Origin: Paracidobacterium acidisoli
GTDB taxonomy: Bacteria > Acidobacteriota > Terriglobia > Terriglobales > Acidobacteriaceae
DNA length: 64,000 bases
Direction: 5' to 3'
NCBI RefSeq assembly: GCF_003428625.2
Contig: NZ_QVQT02000006.1
Span: forward strand, 124,001 to 188,000
Positions 45,366 to 53,120 of this stretch are shown here, piece after piece. Both the position numbers and the translations under genes were made by a program. The stretch's first letter is position 1; every line of letters starts with the position of its first letter. The notes under the pieces were generated by a model, which saw only the letters and a program-made list of their open reading frames with translations, was not told where the DNA came from and ran no database searches.

Positions 45366-45836
45366 TCAGTCACGCTCCCAGACGACCCGCCAGTGCTCGC
45401 CGGGATTAGTCGATTTCACCGTGAGCTGTCTGCCGTTCAGCTCATACGCGCGCAACAGATCCTGGCCGACCAGTGTGCGAACGAGAGCGCCCTCAACATG
45501 GAAGGTGAATGTGTGCCCGTTCTGGTCGAGGTCGAAGGTGCCGAAGCTCGCCTCATAGCCGCCCCGAGAGTATGAGGAGGCGCCCGCGGCCGGATCGGCA
45601 TCCATCACCTGCACGGACATATGGCCGTCACTCGTGTAGACGAGCAGCCCGGAACAGTTCACGCGGTGAAGGATTCCATCCGCGGCAGGCTGTTCGAGCG
45701 ATACCAGCCGCCAGGCTCCAGTCAGTGCGGCGCGGTCACTGCCCGAGGCCGCCTGCTTTCGGCGTGCGTGGGCCAGGGACAAGGAGACTGTGGCCATCAT
45801 CAGGAAAGCCATGCTGATTGAAATGCGCTTTTTCAT
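45366..45836 (-). CDS. Secreted lipocalin-like domain protein
   Basis: A 156-residue exported protein. AAGGAGGA lies 8 bases before the ATG, and a signal peptide (SMAFLMMATVSLSLAHA) opens it. The body starts with LTGAWRLVSLE, the GxW-type start of lipocalin-like barrels, and continues with LLVYTSDGHMSVQVM, matching the Lipocalin_5 pattern. The ligand and role are unknown. It is monocistronic. Confidence 0.8.
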   Translation of the reverse strand: MKKRISISMAFLMMATVSLSLAHARRKQAASGSDRAALTGAWRLVSLEQPAADGILHRVNCSGLLVYTSDGHMSVQVMDADPAAGASSYSRGGYEASFGTFDLDQNGHTFTFHVEGALVRTLVGQDLLRAYELNGRQLTVKSTNPGEHWRVVWERD

Positions 45837-45955
45837 GCCTGGGTCCTCCTTAATACTTCGCCGGTCGCGACCAGACCGATGGCCGCTCCATTCTGCGCTC
45901 TGCGCTCGTGACTATGTGCATTCTGCTCTCGTCACGGCGGTAGTAAAAACCACAA

Positions 45956-46465
45956 ATGTACCCTAAGCTAAAGAGCATGCCACCCGAATATTTCAGACTC
46001 GGTAGCGGTGACGCGCTCCCTGAATCTCTGAAAATCCAGGTTGAAGCACTCGACCCGCTTTTGATCAGAACGATGCTGGGGATAGCGTCGCTGATGCCGG
46101 GATTTGCAGGCGAGGCCGGCGCGGTCGCGGCCATTACCTACGATATAAAGCAGAGGCGATGGGATGGGGTCGCGCTGAGTACCGCTTCCCTGATTCCGAT
46201 CGTGGGATATATTCCGGGCATCATCAAAGCCGGATTGCTTCTGTTTGCGTTAAATCACCGACTGAACGATCTGGAGGCGATGCTGCCGGAGATTCACAGC
46301 TCTCCCGAGGCGTCGTCTATCGTGGAGAATGCTTTGAGCAAGTATTACCGCAAGGTGCCTGACTTGTGGGTGACACGTCCTCTTCGCAAACGACTGGGAC
46401 GGATTATGGGTCTGGACAAAGAGGATTGCCCTGCGCCATTCACGCCCTCGGAAAGCTCTCTGTAG
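45956..46465 (+). CDS. Hypothetical protein with pretoxin-TG-like hydrophobic region
   Basis: A 169-residue protein (or 162 residues if the ATG at 45977 is used; neither has a good ribosome site). The middle is hydrophobic and glycine-rich (LMPGFAGEAGAVAAI, then GVALSTASLIPIVGYIPGIIKAGLLL) and resembles the pretoxin-TG motif found before C-terminal toxins in polymorphic toxin proteins. Charged amphipathic helices follow (ALSKYYRKVPDLWVTRPLRKRLGR). There is no toxin domain or immunity-like neighbour, so the toxin link is only a resemblance. It could equally be a small membrane-associated protein. Confidence 0.6.
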   Translation: MYPKLKSMPPEYFRLGSGDALPESLKIQVEALDPLLIRTMLGIASLMPGFAGEAGAVAAITYDIKQRRWDGVALSTASLIPIVGYIPGIIKAGLLLFALNHRLNDLEAMLPEIHSSPEASSIVENALSKYYRKVPDLWVTRPLRKRLGRIMGLDKEDCPAPFTPSESSL

Positions 46466-47039
46466 AAACGAACAGCCCAGAAGCGCAGGTTGAATGCAAT
46501 ACAGCCGCTGCGTTCCATTAGTGCCTGGCGTGGACAAGATGAAGGGCGGCGTGTCCGGATGCGAGTCCCTGAACGGCGTGGCCGAACCTGGATGTGATCT
46601 CCTGGAAACTGATGTCTTCGATGGCACAAAACTGAAGCACGTTCTTTTCGTCTTCACGCAGAATCTTCATGGCAAACATGGAGAATTAAGCCGTGATCGA
46701 GCACCTGATGCGCAGCTCGCTGCCAGGCGATCATCAGGGCTGTACGGCTGGATTCATCAGGTTTTATCTTCGAGGTCTCTGTTTTCTTCCATAGCGGATC
46801 GCATGAGTTGTCGTATGCGCGGCTGGCGCTGTCCACATCGATATCTTCCGCTCAAAGAGATAGCTCCCGCATCTGGTCCCAGGCAGGAATCAAAATGGCC
46901 GTGGCTTATGGCTGCAGAGCGTCGCAGCAATGCCTGACCCTGCCAGTCCAGTGAGCTGCAGCGATCAAGGGTCACACCCTGGATTTGTGCGGGCGACCCT
47001 GCGCGAGAGCTGTTGACCAGGCGAGTCATCGATTGCCAT
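46466..47039. other. Gene-poor region before tRNA-Leu
   Basis: No well-supported gene is seen in these 574 bases. A 53-codon minus-strand frame at 46518-46679 begins MFAMKILREDEKNVLQF, which faintly resembles sigma-factor region 4, but it lacks a ribosome site. A second minus frame at 46654-46836 could be its frame-shifted upstream part. Together they may be a decayed gene. Confidence 0.35.
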
Positions 47040-47128
47040 TGGTGCCCGGAGGGGGACTTGAACCCCCACAGCCCTTTCGGGCCCGCGGATTTTAAGTCCG
47101 CTGCGTCTGCCGATTTCGCCATCCGGGC
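47040..47128 (-). tRNA. tRNA-Leu (anticodon UAA)
   Basis: The minus strand folds as a class II tRNA. The acceptor stem GCCCGGA pairs with TCCGGGC (discriminator A) and is followed by an encoded CCA. The D-arm region is GGCGAAATCGGCAGACGC, the anticodon stem-loop is GGACTTAAAATCC with anticodon TAA, the long variable arm GGGCCCGAAAGGGCT is leucine-like, and the T arm contains GTTCAAGTC. It reads UUA codons. Confidence 0.95.
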
Positions 47129-47254
47129 GGGCGGAAACCCTGCTCTGTTCCTGCAATCGTCTGCCCGGCTCTGCAGACGATCTGTCTTCTGTTCAGAGGG
47201 TCAGATCTATCTTATGGCATCGCCTGCGGGACCGAAAGCCCGCCCGTCAGCAGT

Positions 47255-47289
47255 AAGGCCTGCAACCCCTGACAGGAGCTGCAGGCCTT
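47255..47289. repeat. Inverted repeat downstream of tRNA region
   Basis: A perfect 10-bp stem (AAGGCCTGCA with TGCAGGCCTT) surrounds a 15-base loop, with only a short T run on the plus side. It lies in the 289-base gap between the tRNA and the small zinc-ribbon-like gene and could be a terminator of that minus-strand gene. Confidence 0.4.
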
Positions 47290-47417
47290 TCGTGTCCACG
47301 ATAACCATCCACGAGCATCCGCACACTGCACTGCCCGTGCTGTGTTATGACACACCGGCGCCGCATGGACAATGAGTGCGCAATGGGCGCAATCCGTATT
47401 CAGCTCACGGAACCGGA

Positions 47418-47681
47418 TCAGTGCGGCTGGCGGTATTCGATATCGTCGTCGTGCAAATAGTATTCGGCTGAGCAGGTATCGCCGCCGCAAATCATCGACT
47501 GCTGGCCGATGTACTGCGCGCGCGTGATCAGTCCGAGCGCTCCGCAGCTGGGGCAGGCCAGCACAGCGACATAAGGATTGCGGGCATCGCCCATCGTTCC
47601 GGCATTCTCGAGGACAAAAAGCGTTCCTGGTTCCATTTGCTCCGGTATCCACGCCTCAAGCAACTGAAGTTCTTCCTGCAT
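47418..47681 (-). CDS. Small conserved hypothetical protein with four-cysteine motif
   Basis: An 87-residue protein. AAGGAG lies 7 bases before the ATG at 47681. A CPSCG knuckle near the middle and a later C-GG-DTC segment supply four cysteines that could bind zinc. The N-terminal half is acidic and hydrophobic (EELQLLEAWIPEQ). I recognise no defined function. It lies next to the MerR gene on the same strand. Confidence 0.7.
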   Translation of the reverse strand: MQEELQLLEAWIPEQMEPGTLFVLENAGTMGDARNPYVAVLACPSCGALGLITRAQYIGQQSMICGGDTCSAEYYLHDDDIEYRQPH

Positions 47682-47797
47682 GCCAATCTCCTTATGTGTC
47701 ACGTACGCTGCGGATAAAGTCCGGCCCTCCGGGGATGGGCAGGACCAACGACTGCAATGTTCTCTGAGCGCCGGAAAGCTTTTGAGCCTGGCAGATA

Positions 47798-48298
47798 TCA
47801 GGCTGTGGCCGGCGGTTTTGCGGACCTCCTCTCGGAACGGTGGCTGAAGGCGGCGGGCTTTCGTTCGCCACGGCGCGCCAGAATATCGCTCAGATCAATG
47901 CGCAGCCGTCTCACTGCATCGGTGAGGCATACCAGCAACATCGGCTGTTTTACGCTGCGCATCAGGTCGACGACCTGATCGGATTCCGAACGGAGATAGA
48001 TGCGGCGGCCATCGAGCAGGAGATGGTGATCGCGCCCGTCCTGCACGAGATCGGCGAAGCGGGCGTGAATCTCCTTTGCGAGGAAGCGCAGCACGCGGCG
48101 CACCTGCTGGAGCGAGATGCGGCGGCGGCGCAGCTCTTCAATAACCAGGATGTCGATGAGATCCTCCGCGGAATAAACGCGCAGGCGGCCCTTTCGCGCG
48201 GGAACGACGATGCGGCGCTCGTCCCACCACTGCAGCTGACGTGCGGTGATGCCGGTCAGCGCAGTTACCTCGCTCGAGCTGAATCCAGATTCAGTCAT
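47798..48298 (-). CDS. MerR family transcriptional regulator
   Basis: A 166-residue regulator. The winged helix begins almost at once (SGFSSSEVTALTGITARQLQWWDERRIV), the Gly-Arg-x-Arg-Val-Tyr wing follows (KGRLRVYSAEDL), and LRRRRISLQQVRRVL leads into the dimerisation helix. The effector part is short and cysteine-poor, so a metal sensor is unlikely. The start is either ATG 48298 or ATG 48346; I prefer the shorter form because an inverted repeat (48315-48338) then falls in the leader. It is divergent from the GH32 gene and may regulate it. Confidence 0.8.
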   Translation of the reverse strand: MTESGFSSSEVTALTGITARQLQWWDERRIVVPARKGRLRVYSAEDLIDILVIEELRRRRISLQQVRRVLRFLAKEIHARFADLVQDGRDHHLLLDGRRIYLRSESDQVVDLMRSVKQPMLLVCLTDAVRRLRIDLSDILARRGERKPAAFSHRSERRSAKPPATA

Positions 48299-48314
48299 TG
48301 CGGGCGGCGTCTCA

Positions 48315-48338
48315 AAACATTTCGCTTCGGAAATGTTT
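48315..48338. promoter_or_regulatory. Inverted repeat AAACATTTC-N6-GAAATGTTT in the merR/GH32 divergent region
   Basis: Perfect 9-bp arms with a GCTTCG spacer, just upstream of the preferred merR start. MerR proteins bind such dyads. A TTGACA on the minus strand (48368-48373) could be its -35 box, though no good -10 follows. Confidence 0.5.
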
Positions 48339-48491
48339 GAGCTCATTTTTGCTGGCGGAGAGCGGTGTGTCAATCCGTTGTTATGGAAATGTGTTGTTCG
48401 CGATGGTTCATTGTGAATCGGGCATGAGACGAGGAAAAACAGCTTGTGAACAGGCCTGCGCCGGTATAGGGTTGCAGCCGCAGCCGAGGAA

Positions 48492-49996
48492 ATGGATTTG
48501 AACTTTTTGACGACGCGAAGGGTCTTTCTCTCGCTGGCCACGTCGGTGACGGCTGCGGCGGTGCTCGGTCATTCGATGCCGCCGCAGGGAGAAACGGCTT
48601 CTGAAGCGAAGCTGGCCGCCGATCCGATGCGGCCGCAGTTTCATCTGATGCCCGCGGCGAACTGGATGAACGATCCCAACGGGCCGATATGGTTTAACAG
48701 GCGCTACCACATGTTCTGCCAGTACAATCCGCACGCGGCGGTGTGGGGCGATATGAGCTGGGCGCATGCGGTGAGTCCGGACATGATGCACTGGACGCAT
48801 CTGCCGGTGGCGATGACGCCGACGCCGGGCGGCCCGGATGCGTACGGCGTCTTCACCGGCTCATGCTTTGCCGTGGATCGCCGCGTGTACGCCATTTACA
48901 CCGGCACGGTGCAGAGCACTCCGGAGAAGGCGACGCTGCACGATGAGCACTCGACGATTCGCGAGTCGCAGTGCCTGGCGTACTCCGACGATCCGGAGCT
49001 GATTCACTGGACCAAGCTGCCGGAGCCGGTGATTGCCGCGCCTCCTGCGGGGATGAACGTCACGGGATTTCGCGATCCTTCGATATGGAAGCAGGACGGC
49101 TGGTATTACATGACGGTCGGCTCGGGGATGGTGAAGCAGGGCGGCTGCGTGCTGCTCTACCGCTCGCGCGATCTGAAGCACTGGACGTGGCTGCACAAGC
49201 TGACCGGAAGGAAGCGGCGAATCCGGTGGCGTCGGGCGAGATGTGGGAGTGCCCGGAGTTCTTTGCGCTGGATGGCGGCCATGTACTGATCTGGTCGACG
49301 GCGGGAAAGGTCTTCTGGCAGAGCGGAAGGCTCGATACCAGTACGATGCTCTTTCATTCCGCAAAGACGGGGGAACTGGATGTGGGCGCGTACTATGCGC
49401 CGAAGACGCAGCTGGGCGAGACGGGGCAGCGGATTCTGTGGGGATGGATTCCGGAGAGGCGTCCGGAGGCGGAATACAGCGCGGCAGGATGGGCGGGGGT
49501 GATGAGCCTTCCGCGGGTCCTGCATCTCGATGCGGATGGAACGCTGCGCATGAAGATGCTGCCCGCGCTGAACGAGCTGCGCGGCGAGGCGCTGCCGACG
49601 GTCGAATCTCCCGGCGCGGTCAGCATCCGCTTTCCGGAGGCGAATGGCGAGATGGAGTGCAGCGGAGCGGCGGCGGCGGGGTTCGATTTTGTGCTGACGA
49701 CAGTGGCAAATGGCACAGAGGTGCTGAAGATCTCCTGGCTGCCCGACCGGCATGCGTTCTCTGCCAATGGCAGAGAGATTGCGCTCAGCCAGGATGAGAC
49801 GCCGCGGCTGCATCTGTTTCTCGACGCTTCGGTTGCCGAGATGATTCTGGGCGAGCGCACCGGTTATACCGCGCGGTTTTACGGCGCGGGTAGCGGCGCC
49901 GCAGAGCTGACGGCGCGGATCGAAGGGCCGGGCGTGACGGCGAGCGCGTGGAAGGTGCGTCCGATCTCGAGCAACCGCCTGACGACGCCTGGTTAG
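48492..49996 (+). pseudogene. GH32 fructan hydrolase (levanase/invertase type), frameshifted
   Basis: The two halves together match a full GH32 enzyme of about 500 residues with a Tat-like N-terminus (TTRRVFLSLATS). The nucleophile Asp is in NWMNDPNGP (D61), the transition-state Asp in FRDP (D195), and the acid/base Glu in MWECPEFF. The first frame is correct to about residue 238 (around 49203). It then reads into junk and would stop near 49289, while the correct sequence EAANPVASGEMWECPEFF continues in the -1 frame to the stop at 49996. One base is missing near 49200-49212. All catalytic residues are intact, so this is a very recent mutation, a sequencing error or, less likely, a programmed shift. 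Confidence 0.8.
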
Positions 49997-50018
49997 AGAA
50001 CACTCCCGATCACGACAG

Positions 50019-51113
50019 CTATGATGCGAGCGCCTGCCTGAGCGCGGCCACGACCTCTTCGATGGCCTGCGGCGTGAGGTAGGGGTGCATGGGCAGGCTG
50101 AGCACGCGCTCGCCGGCGCGCTCGGCGTGCGGGAAGCTTCCCTGCTTCAGACCGAGCGATGCATAAACAGGCTGCAGGTGCAGCGGCACGGGATAGTGCA
50201 CGGCGGTAGGGATGCCGGCCTTTTGCATCGAATCCTGAACGGCGTCGCGGTGATCGACTTCAATCGTGTACTGCGCCCAGGCGCTGGTGTATCCGGGCAG
50301 AAGACGCGGGGGCTGCAGGACGTCCTGCAAAAGAGTGGAGTAGCGGTCGGCGGCTTCAGAGCGAGCGATCAGCTCGTCGTCGAAGGCTTCGAGCTTCGCG
50401 AGCAGGATGGCGGCCTGGAGCGTGTCGAGGCGGCCGTTGATGCCGATGCGGGTGTGGTGGTAGCGGCGGTCCTGCCCATGATTGTGGAGCTGGCGGAGGG
50501 CGGTGGCGAGGGTGTCGTCGCTGGTGAAGCAGGCTCCGCCGTCGCCGTAGCAGCCGAGGGGCTTGGAGGGAAAGAAGCTGGTGCAGCCGATGGTGCTGAG
50601 GCTGCCGGAGTGGCGTCCTTTATACAGCCCGCCGAAGCTCTGCGCGGCGTCTTCGATGACGGCGAGGCGATGGCGTTCGGCGATGGCGTTGACGGCGTCC
50701 ATGTCCGGGCACTGGCCGTAGAGGCTGACGGGCATGATGGCGCGGGTGCGCGGCGTGATGACGGCCTCGATGGCCGAGGGCTCGATGTTCCAGGTGACCG
50801 GATCGATGTCGGCGAAGACGGGGACGGCGCCGAGAAGCGAGATCATTTCGCCGGTGGCGAAGAAGGTGAAGGGCGAGGTCACGACCTCATCGCCGGGGCC
50901 GATGCCGAGGGCCATCATGGCGAGGAGCAGCGCGTCGGTGCCGCTGGCGCAGGCGATGGCGTACTTCGCGCCGATGCGGGCGGCGAGCTTCTCCTCGAGC
51001 TCGGCGACTTCAGGGCCGAGGATGAAGCGGCCATGGTCGAGAACGGCCTGGATGCGGGCATCGATGCGGTGCTTCAGAAGGTGGTACTGCGCTTTGAGAT
51101 CGACGAAATCCAT
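50019..51113 (-). CDS. DegT/DnrJ/EryC1-type sugar aminotransferase
   Basis: A 364-residue PLP aminotransferase acting on nucleotide-linked keto sugars, close in pattern to WbpE/WlbC (UDP-2-acetamido-3-keto-uronate aminotransferases). The PLP lysine is in TSFFPSKPLGCYGDGG; the cofactor-phosphate region CASGTDALLLAM and the aspartate motif VIEDAAQS are present. The ATG at 51113 has GGAAG upstream. It is isolated from other polysaccharide genes here, so the surface glycan it serves cannot be told. Confidence 0.85.
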   Translation of the reverse strand: MDFVDLKAQYHLLKHRIDARIQAVLDHGRFILGPEVAELEEKLAARIGAKYAIACASGTDALLLAMMALGIGPGDEVVTSPFTFFATGEMISLLGAVPVFADIDPVTWNIEPSAIEAVITPRTRAIMPVSLYGQCPDMDAVNAIAERHRLAVIEDAAQSFGGLYKGRHSGSLSTIGCTSFFPSKPLGCYGDGGACFTSDDTLATALRQLHNHGQDRRYHHTRIGINGRLDTLQAAILLAKLEAFDDELIARSEAADRYSTLLQDVLQPPRLLPGYTSAWAQYTIEVDHRDAVQDSMQKAGIPTAVHYPVPLHLQPVYASLGLKQGSFPHAERAGERVLSLPMHPYLTPQAIEEVVAALRQALAS

Positions 51114-51302
51114 CGTCTTCCATTTTCGCTCATTCCCGTCCGGGGTCCGAATGCCGCGAAGCGAGGGTTCGCACAGAGAGACGCAGAGGTTCTGCAATGA
51201 TGTGTGTTTTTATTGGGAGGGGTGTCCGTAAACTGTCTTATTTCAATGGTTTATCCATGAGTTACCTCGGTTATCCCTTCGTAAACTGCTGATTTTAAAG
51301 AG

Positions 51303-51620
51303 AGGGGGCAGAAGACCATCCCTCGGCGGCTGAAGCCGTGCTCTTCCCATGCAAAGCGGCACTTCGGTGCGATCCGCTCCTCTTTTCAGATTAGTGGAGC
51401 ATGGGAAATTTCATGCCAGCTTTTCTGAAGCGGGAAGTGGCTGAAGGCGAGTCAGTTTCTGCGCGGCGCAGGGTTCTGAAGATTGACAGCTCACAACTGG
51501 GATCGACGAAATGCAGATCCCTTCGCTCTCCACCCCACGGACGAAGACCTGTCCGTAGGGACCCCGGTTGCGTAGCCGCCTGACGGCAGCTACTCCGGTC
51601 GGGATGACAAAGGGATGGGT
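51303..51620. repeat. Composite of dispersed intergenic repeats
   Basis: This gap upstream of the aminotransferase contains a 'GGCTGAAGCC' hairpin near 51325, then a second family near 51510-51620: a block starting AATGCAGATCCC, a CACCCCACGG...GGACCCCGG hairpin, and an end GGTCGGGATGACAA. The same blocks recur at 52.5, 56.9, 57.1 and 60.5 kb. No gene is supported in 51114-51706. Confidence 0.6.
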
Positions 51621-51706
51621 TTTCCTGCTCGCAGATGTTCAATAAAGGTTTTAAAAATCCCGCACGTCATCGCCTGCCTCAGTCTGCAATCAGCCGGCAA
51701 TCCGAT

Positions 51707-52012
51707 TCAGGCAATTTTTCCCCGCCGTACGGGAGTCACGGAGAGCTGCAGCCCTAAAGCCCGTATGACTCGCAGGACTGTAGCAAACTCCGGGTTGCCG
51801 TCTGTGCTCAGAGAGCGATAGAGGCTTTCCCGCGATACTCCGGCTTCCCGCGCAACCTCACTCATGCCGCGCGCCCGCGCCACGACTCCAAGCGCATCCG
51901 CCACAAAGGCAGGGTCTTCGCTCTCCAGCGCATCACTCATGTACGCGGCAATGGACTCGCTGTCGTCAAGGTACTCTGCCGGATCGAACGGTTTTGTCTT
52001 TGCTTCACTCAT
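51707..52012 (-). CDS. Antitoxin of a HigA-like addiction module
   Basis: A 101-residue helix-turn-helix antitoxin. The DNA-binding part is GMSEVAREAGVSRESLYRSLS, followed by ATVLRVIRALGLQLSV, the pattern of 'putative addiction module antidote' proteins. Its ATG overlaps the stop of the toxin gene by 4 bases (ATGA), giving toxin-first order as in higBA. It should neutralise the toxin and repress the operon at the palindrome 52311-52332. Confidence 0.88.
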   Translation of the reverse strand: MSEAKTKPFDPAEYLDDSESIAAYMSDALESEDPAFVADALGVVARARGMSEVAREAGVSRESLYRSLSTDGNPEFATVLRVIRALGLQLSVTPVRRGKIA

Positions 52013-52302
52013 TCCGTCTCCTTCGCCAGCCGTTTCGCTGCCTCAATGTCTTTGTCCTGTGTGCTCTTGTCTCCACCACAAAGCAGGACTATCAACACCG
52101 TTCCCCGCTGGATGAAGTACACCCGGTATCCCGGCCCGTAGTGAATACGCAGCTCGCTGACACCGTCACCAACCGGCTTCACATCGCCGGGATTTCCGAA
52201 CGCCAGCCGCCGGATTCGCGCTGCGATTCTCGCTCTGGCCTGAGCGTCGCGAAGCCCCCGCAACCAGACAGAGAACCTGTCAGTCTCCCGAATTTCGATC
52301 AC
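52009..52302 (-). CDS. RelE/HigB-like addiction module killer protein
   Basis: A 97-residue toxin of the RelE/ParE superfamily, TIGR02683-like ('addiction module killer protein'). Features are the N-terminal DRFSVWLRGLRDAQARARI helices, the beta-strand SELRIHYGPGYRVYFIQRG and the final LLCGGDKSTQDKDIEAAKRLA. Members usually cleave mRNA on the ribosome. Translation starts at GTG only 8 bases from the operator palindrome, with no Shine-Dalgarno site, so the message may be leaderless. Confidence 0.88.
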   Translation of the reverse strand: MIEIRETDRFSVWLRGLRDAQARARIAARIRRLAFGNPGDVKPVGDGVSELRIHYGPGYRVYFIQRGTVLIVLLCGGDKSTQDKDIEAAKRLAKETE

Positions 52303-52310
52303 AGGATTAC

Positions 52311-52332
52311 ATTGTAGCCTATAGGCTACAAT
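52311..52332. promoter_or_regulatory. Perfect 22-bp palindromic operator of the toxin-antitoxin operon
   Basis: The arms ATTGTAGCC and GGCTACAAT around TATA are a perfect dyad. On the minus strand the last six bases, TACAAT, make a good -10 box whose start point would fall at or next to the toxin GTG. Antitoxin binding would block polymerase directly. Confidence 0.8.
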
Positions 52333-52354
52333 GAGAGCGCAGCCGTTTGCGGAA

Positions 52355-52640
52355 AATCCTTCCCTCAGGGCTGAAGCCCCGGCTTATTTTTCGCCGTTCC
52401 GGCACGGCTGAAGCCGTGCCCTTCCCACGCAAACCAATGAAGATGAGTCAGTTTCCGCGCGGCGCAGTGCTCGGGGACTTGATGGCTCGCGATTGGTATC
52501 GAAGGAATGCAGATCCTCCGCTGCGTAGCTGCCTAACGGCAGCTACTCCGGTCGGGATGACAAGGGAAAAGGGGGTTTCCTGCTCATACCCAAAATCTTT
52601 CATGTCCCATGTCCGAACGAACGGACATGGGGCACCCGGA
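52355..52640. repeat. Composite of dispersed intergenic repeats
   Basis: In order this holds a GGGCTGAAGCCCC hairpin, a GGCACGGCTGAAGCCGTGCC hairpin (about 52402-52421), a copy of the AATGCAGATCC...GGTCGGGATGACAA family (about 52507-52562), and a short hairpin CATGTCCG...CGGACATGGGGCACCC (about 52609-52638). The same four elements are shuffled at 56.9-57.2 and 60.2-60.8 kb. No gene is supported; a 140-codon frame here is repeat-derived. Confidence 0.65.
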
Positions 52641-52792
52641 AAGTCTTCGATTTCAGCATATAAGCCGTTAAAGACAATTCACCGAATAATATTGATTGTT
52701 TTTGAGTTAGCTATGATTTGGATCATCGGAACGCACCCGACATATTTTGATATATCTCGATCTAACTAGAAAAGATGTATACAGCGTATATT

Positions 52793-52832
52793 CTGTTTTT
52801 ATAGAACAGCAGCATAGATTCAATAAAAACAG
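52793..52832. repeat. Inverted repeat in AT-rich islet
   Basis: Perfect 10-bp arms CTGTTTTTAT and ATAAAAACAG are separated by 20 bases, just upstream of a TTGACG (-35-like, 52834-52839). The surrounding DNA from about 52640 to 52890 is much richer in A and T than the rest of the window. It may be an operator or a hairpin ahead of the small gene. Confidence 0.5.
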
Positions 52833-52888
52833 GTTGACGATAATATCATCCGGACCTACGCTATTAAAGTTTAAGAAAGGAGATATTA

Positions 52889-53059
52889 GTGTCTAAAGTG
52901 CCTGCGTATAACACCTCGTCTATGGAGTATCCACCAACCCATCGGAACGTATATCACGATCACGATGACTGCAAATACGGCAAAGAAATTAAGTCGTGGC
53001 ATCGGCAAGAGGGCACCGGGGGCAAAGACCGCTGCGACGAATGCAAGAAGTTAGGCTAA
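52889..53059 (+). CDS. Small 56-residue cysteine-containing protein in an AT-rich islet
   Basis: A short gene starting at GTG with AAAGGAG and a 6-base spacer. The product is hydrophilic and rich in histidine, aspartate and lysine (THRNVYHDHDDCKYGKEIK) and ends GGKDRCDECKKLG. Three cysteines and several histidines suggest a metal site. Codon and base composition differ from the neighbours, a sign of transfer. I think similar small proteins with a GTGGKxRCxEC-like end exist elsewhere but cannot name a family. The next gene runs in the opposite direction. Confidence 0.7.
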   Translation: MSKVPAYNTSSMEYPPTHRNVYHDHDDCKYGKEIKSWHRQEGTGGKDRCDECKKLG

Positions 53060-53120
53060 TAAAATTTCAACCTAAAAAATATCTGCCGGGGGTTTGGCAG
53101 CCTGTGCGCGGCGGTACGAC

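Noticed and set aside
45046-45558. 170-codon plus-strand frame
   Set aside because: It overlaps the lipocalin-like gene on the opposite strand and the operator region, and no Shine-Dalgarno site is present.
50085-51200. 371-codon plus-strand frame
   Set aside because: It lies opposite the DegT aminotransferase and is extremely Val, Glu and Gly rich with no motif.
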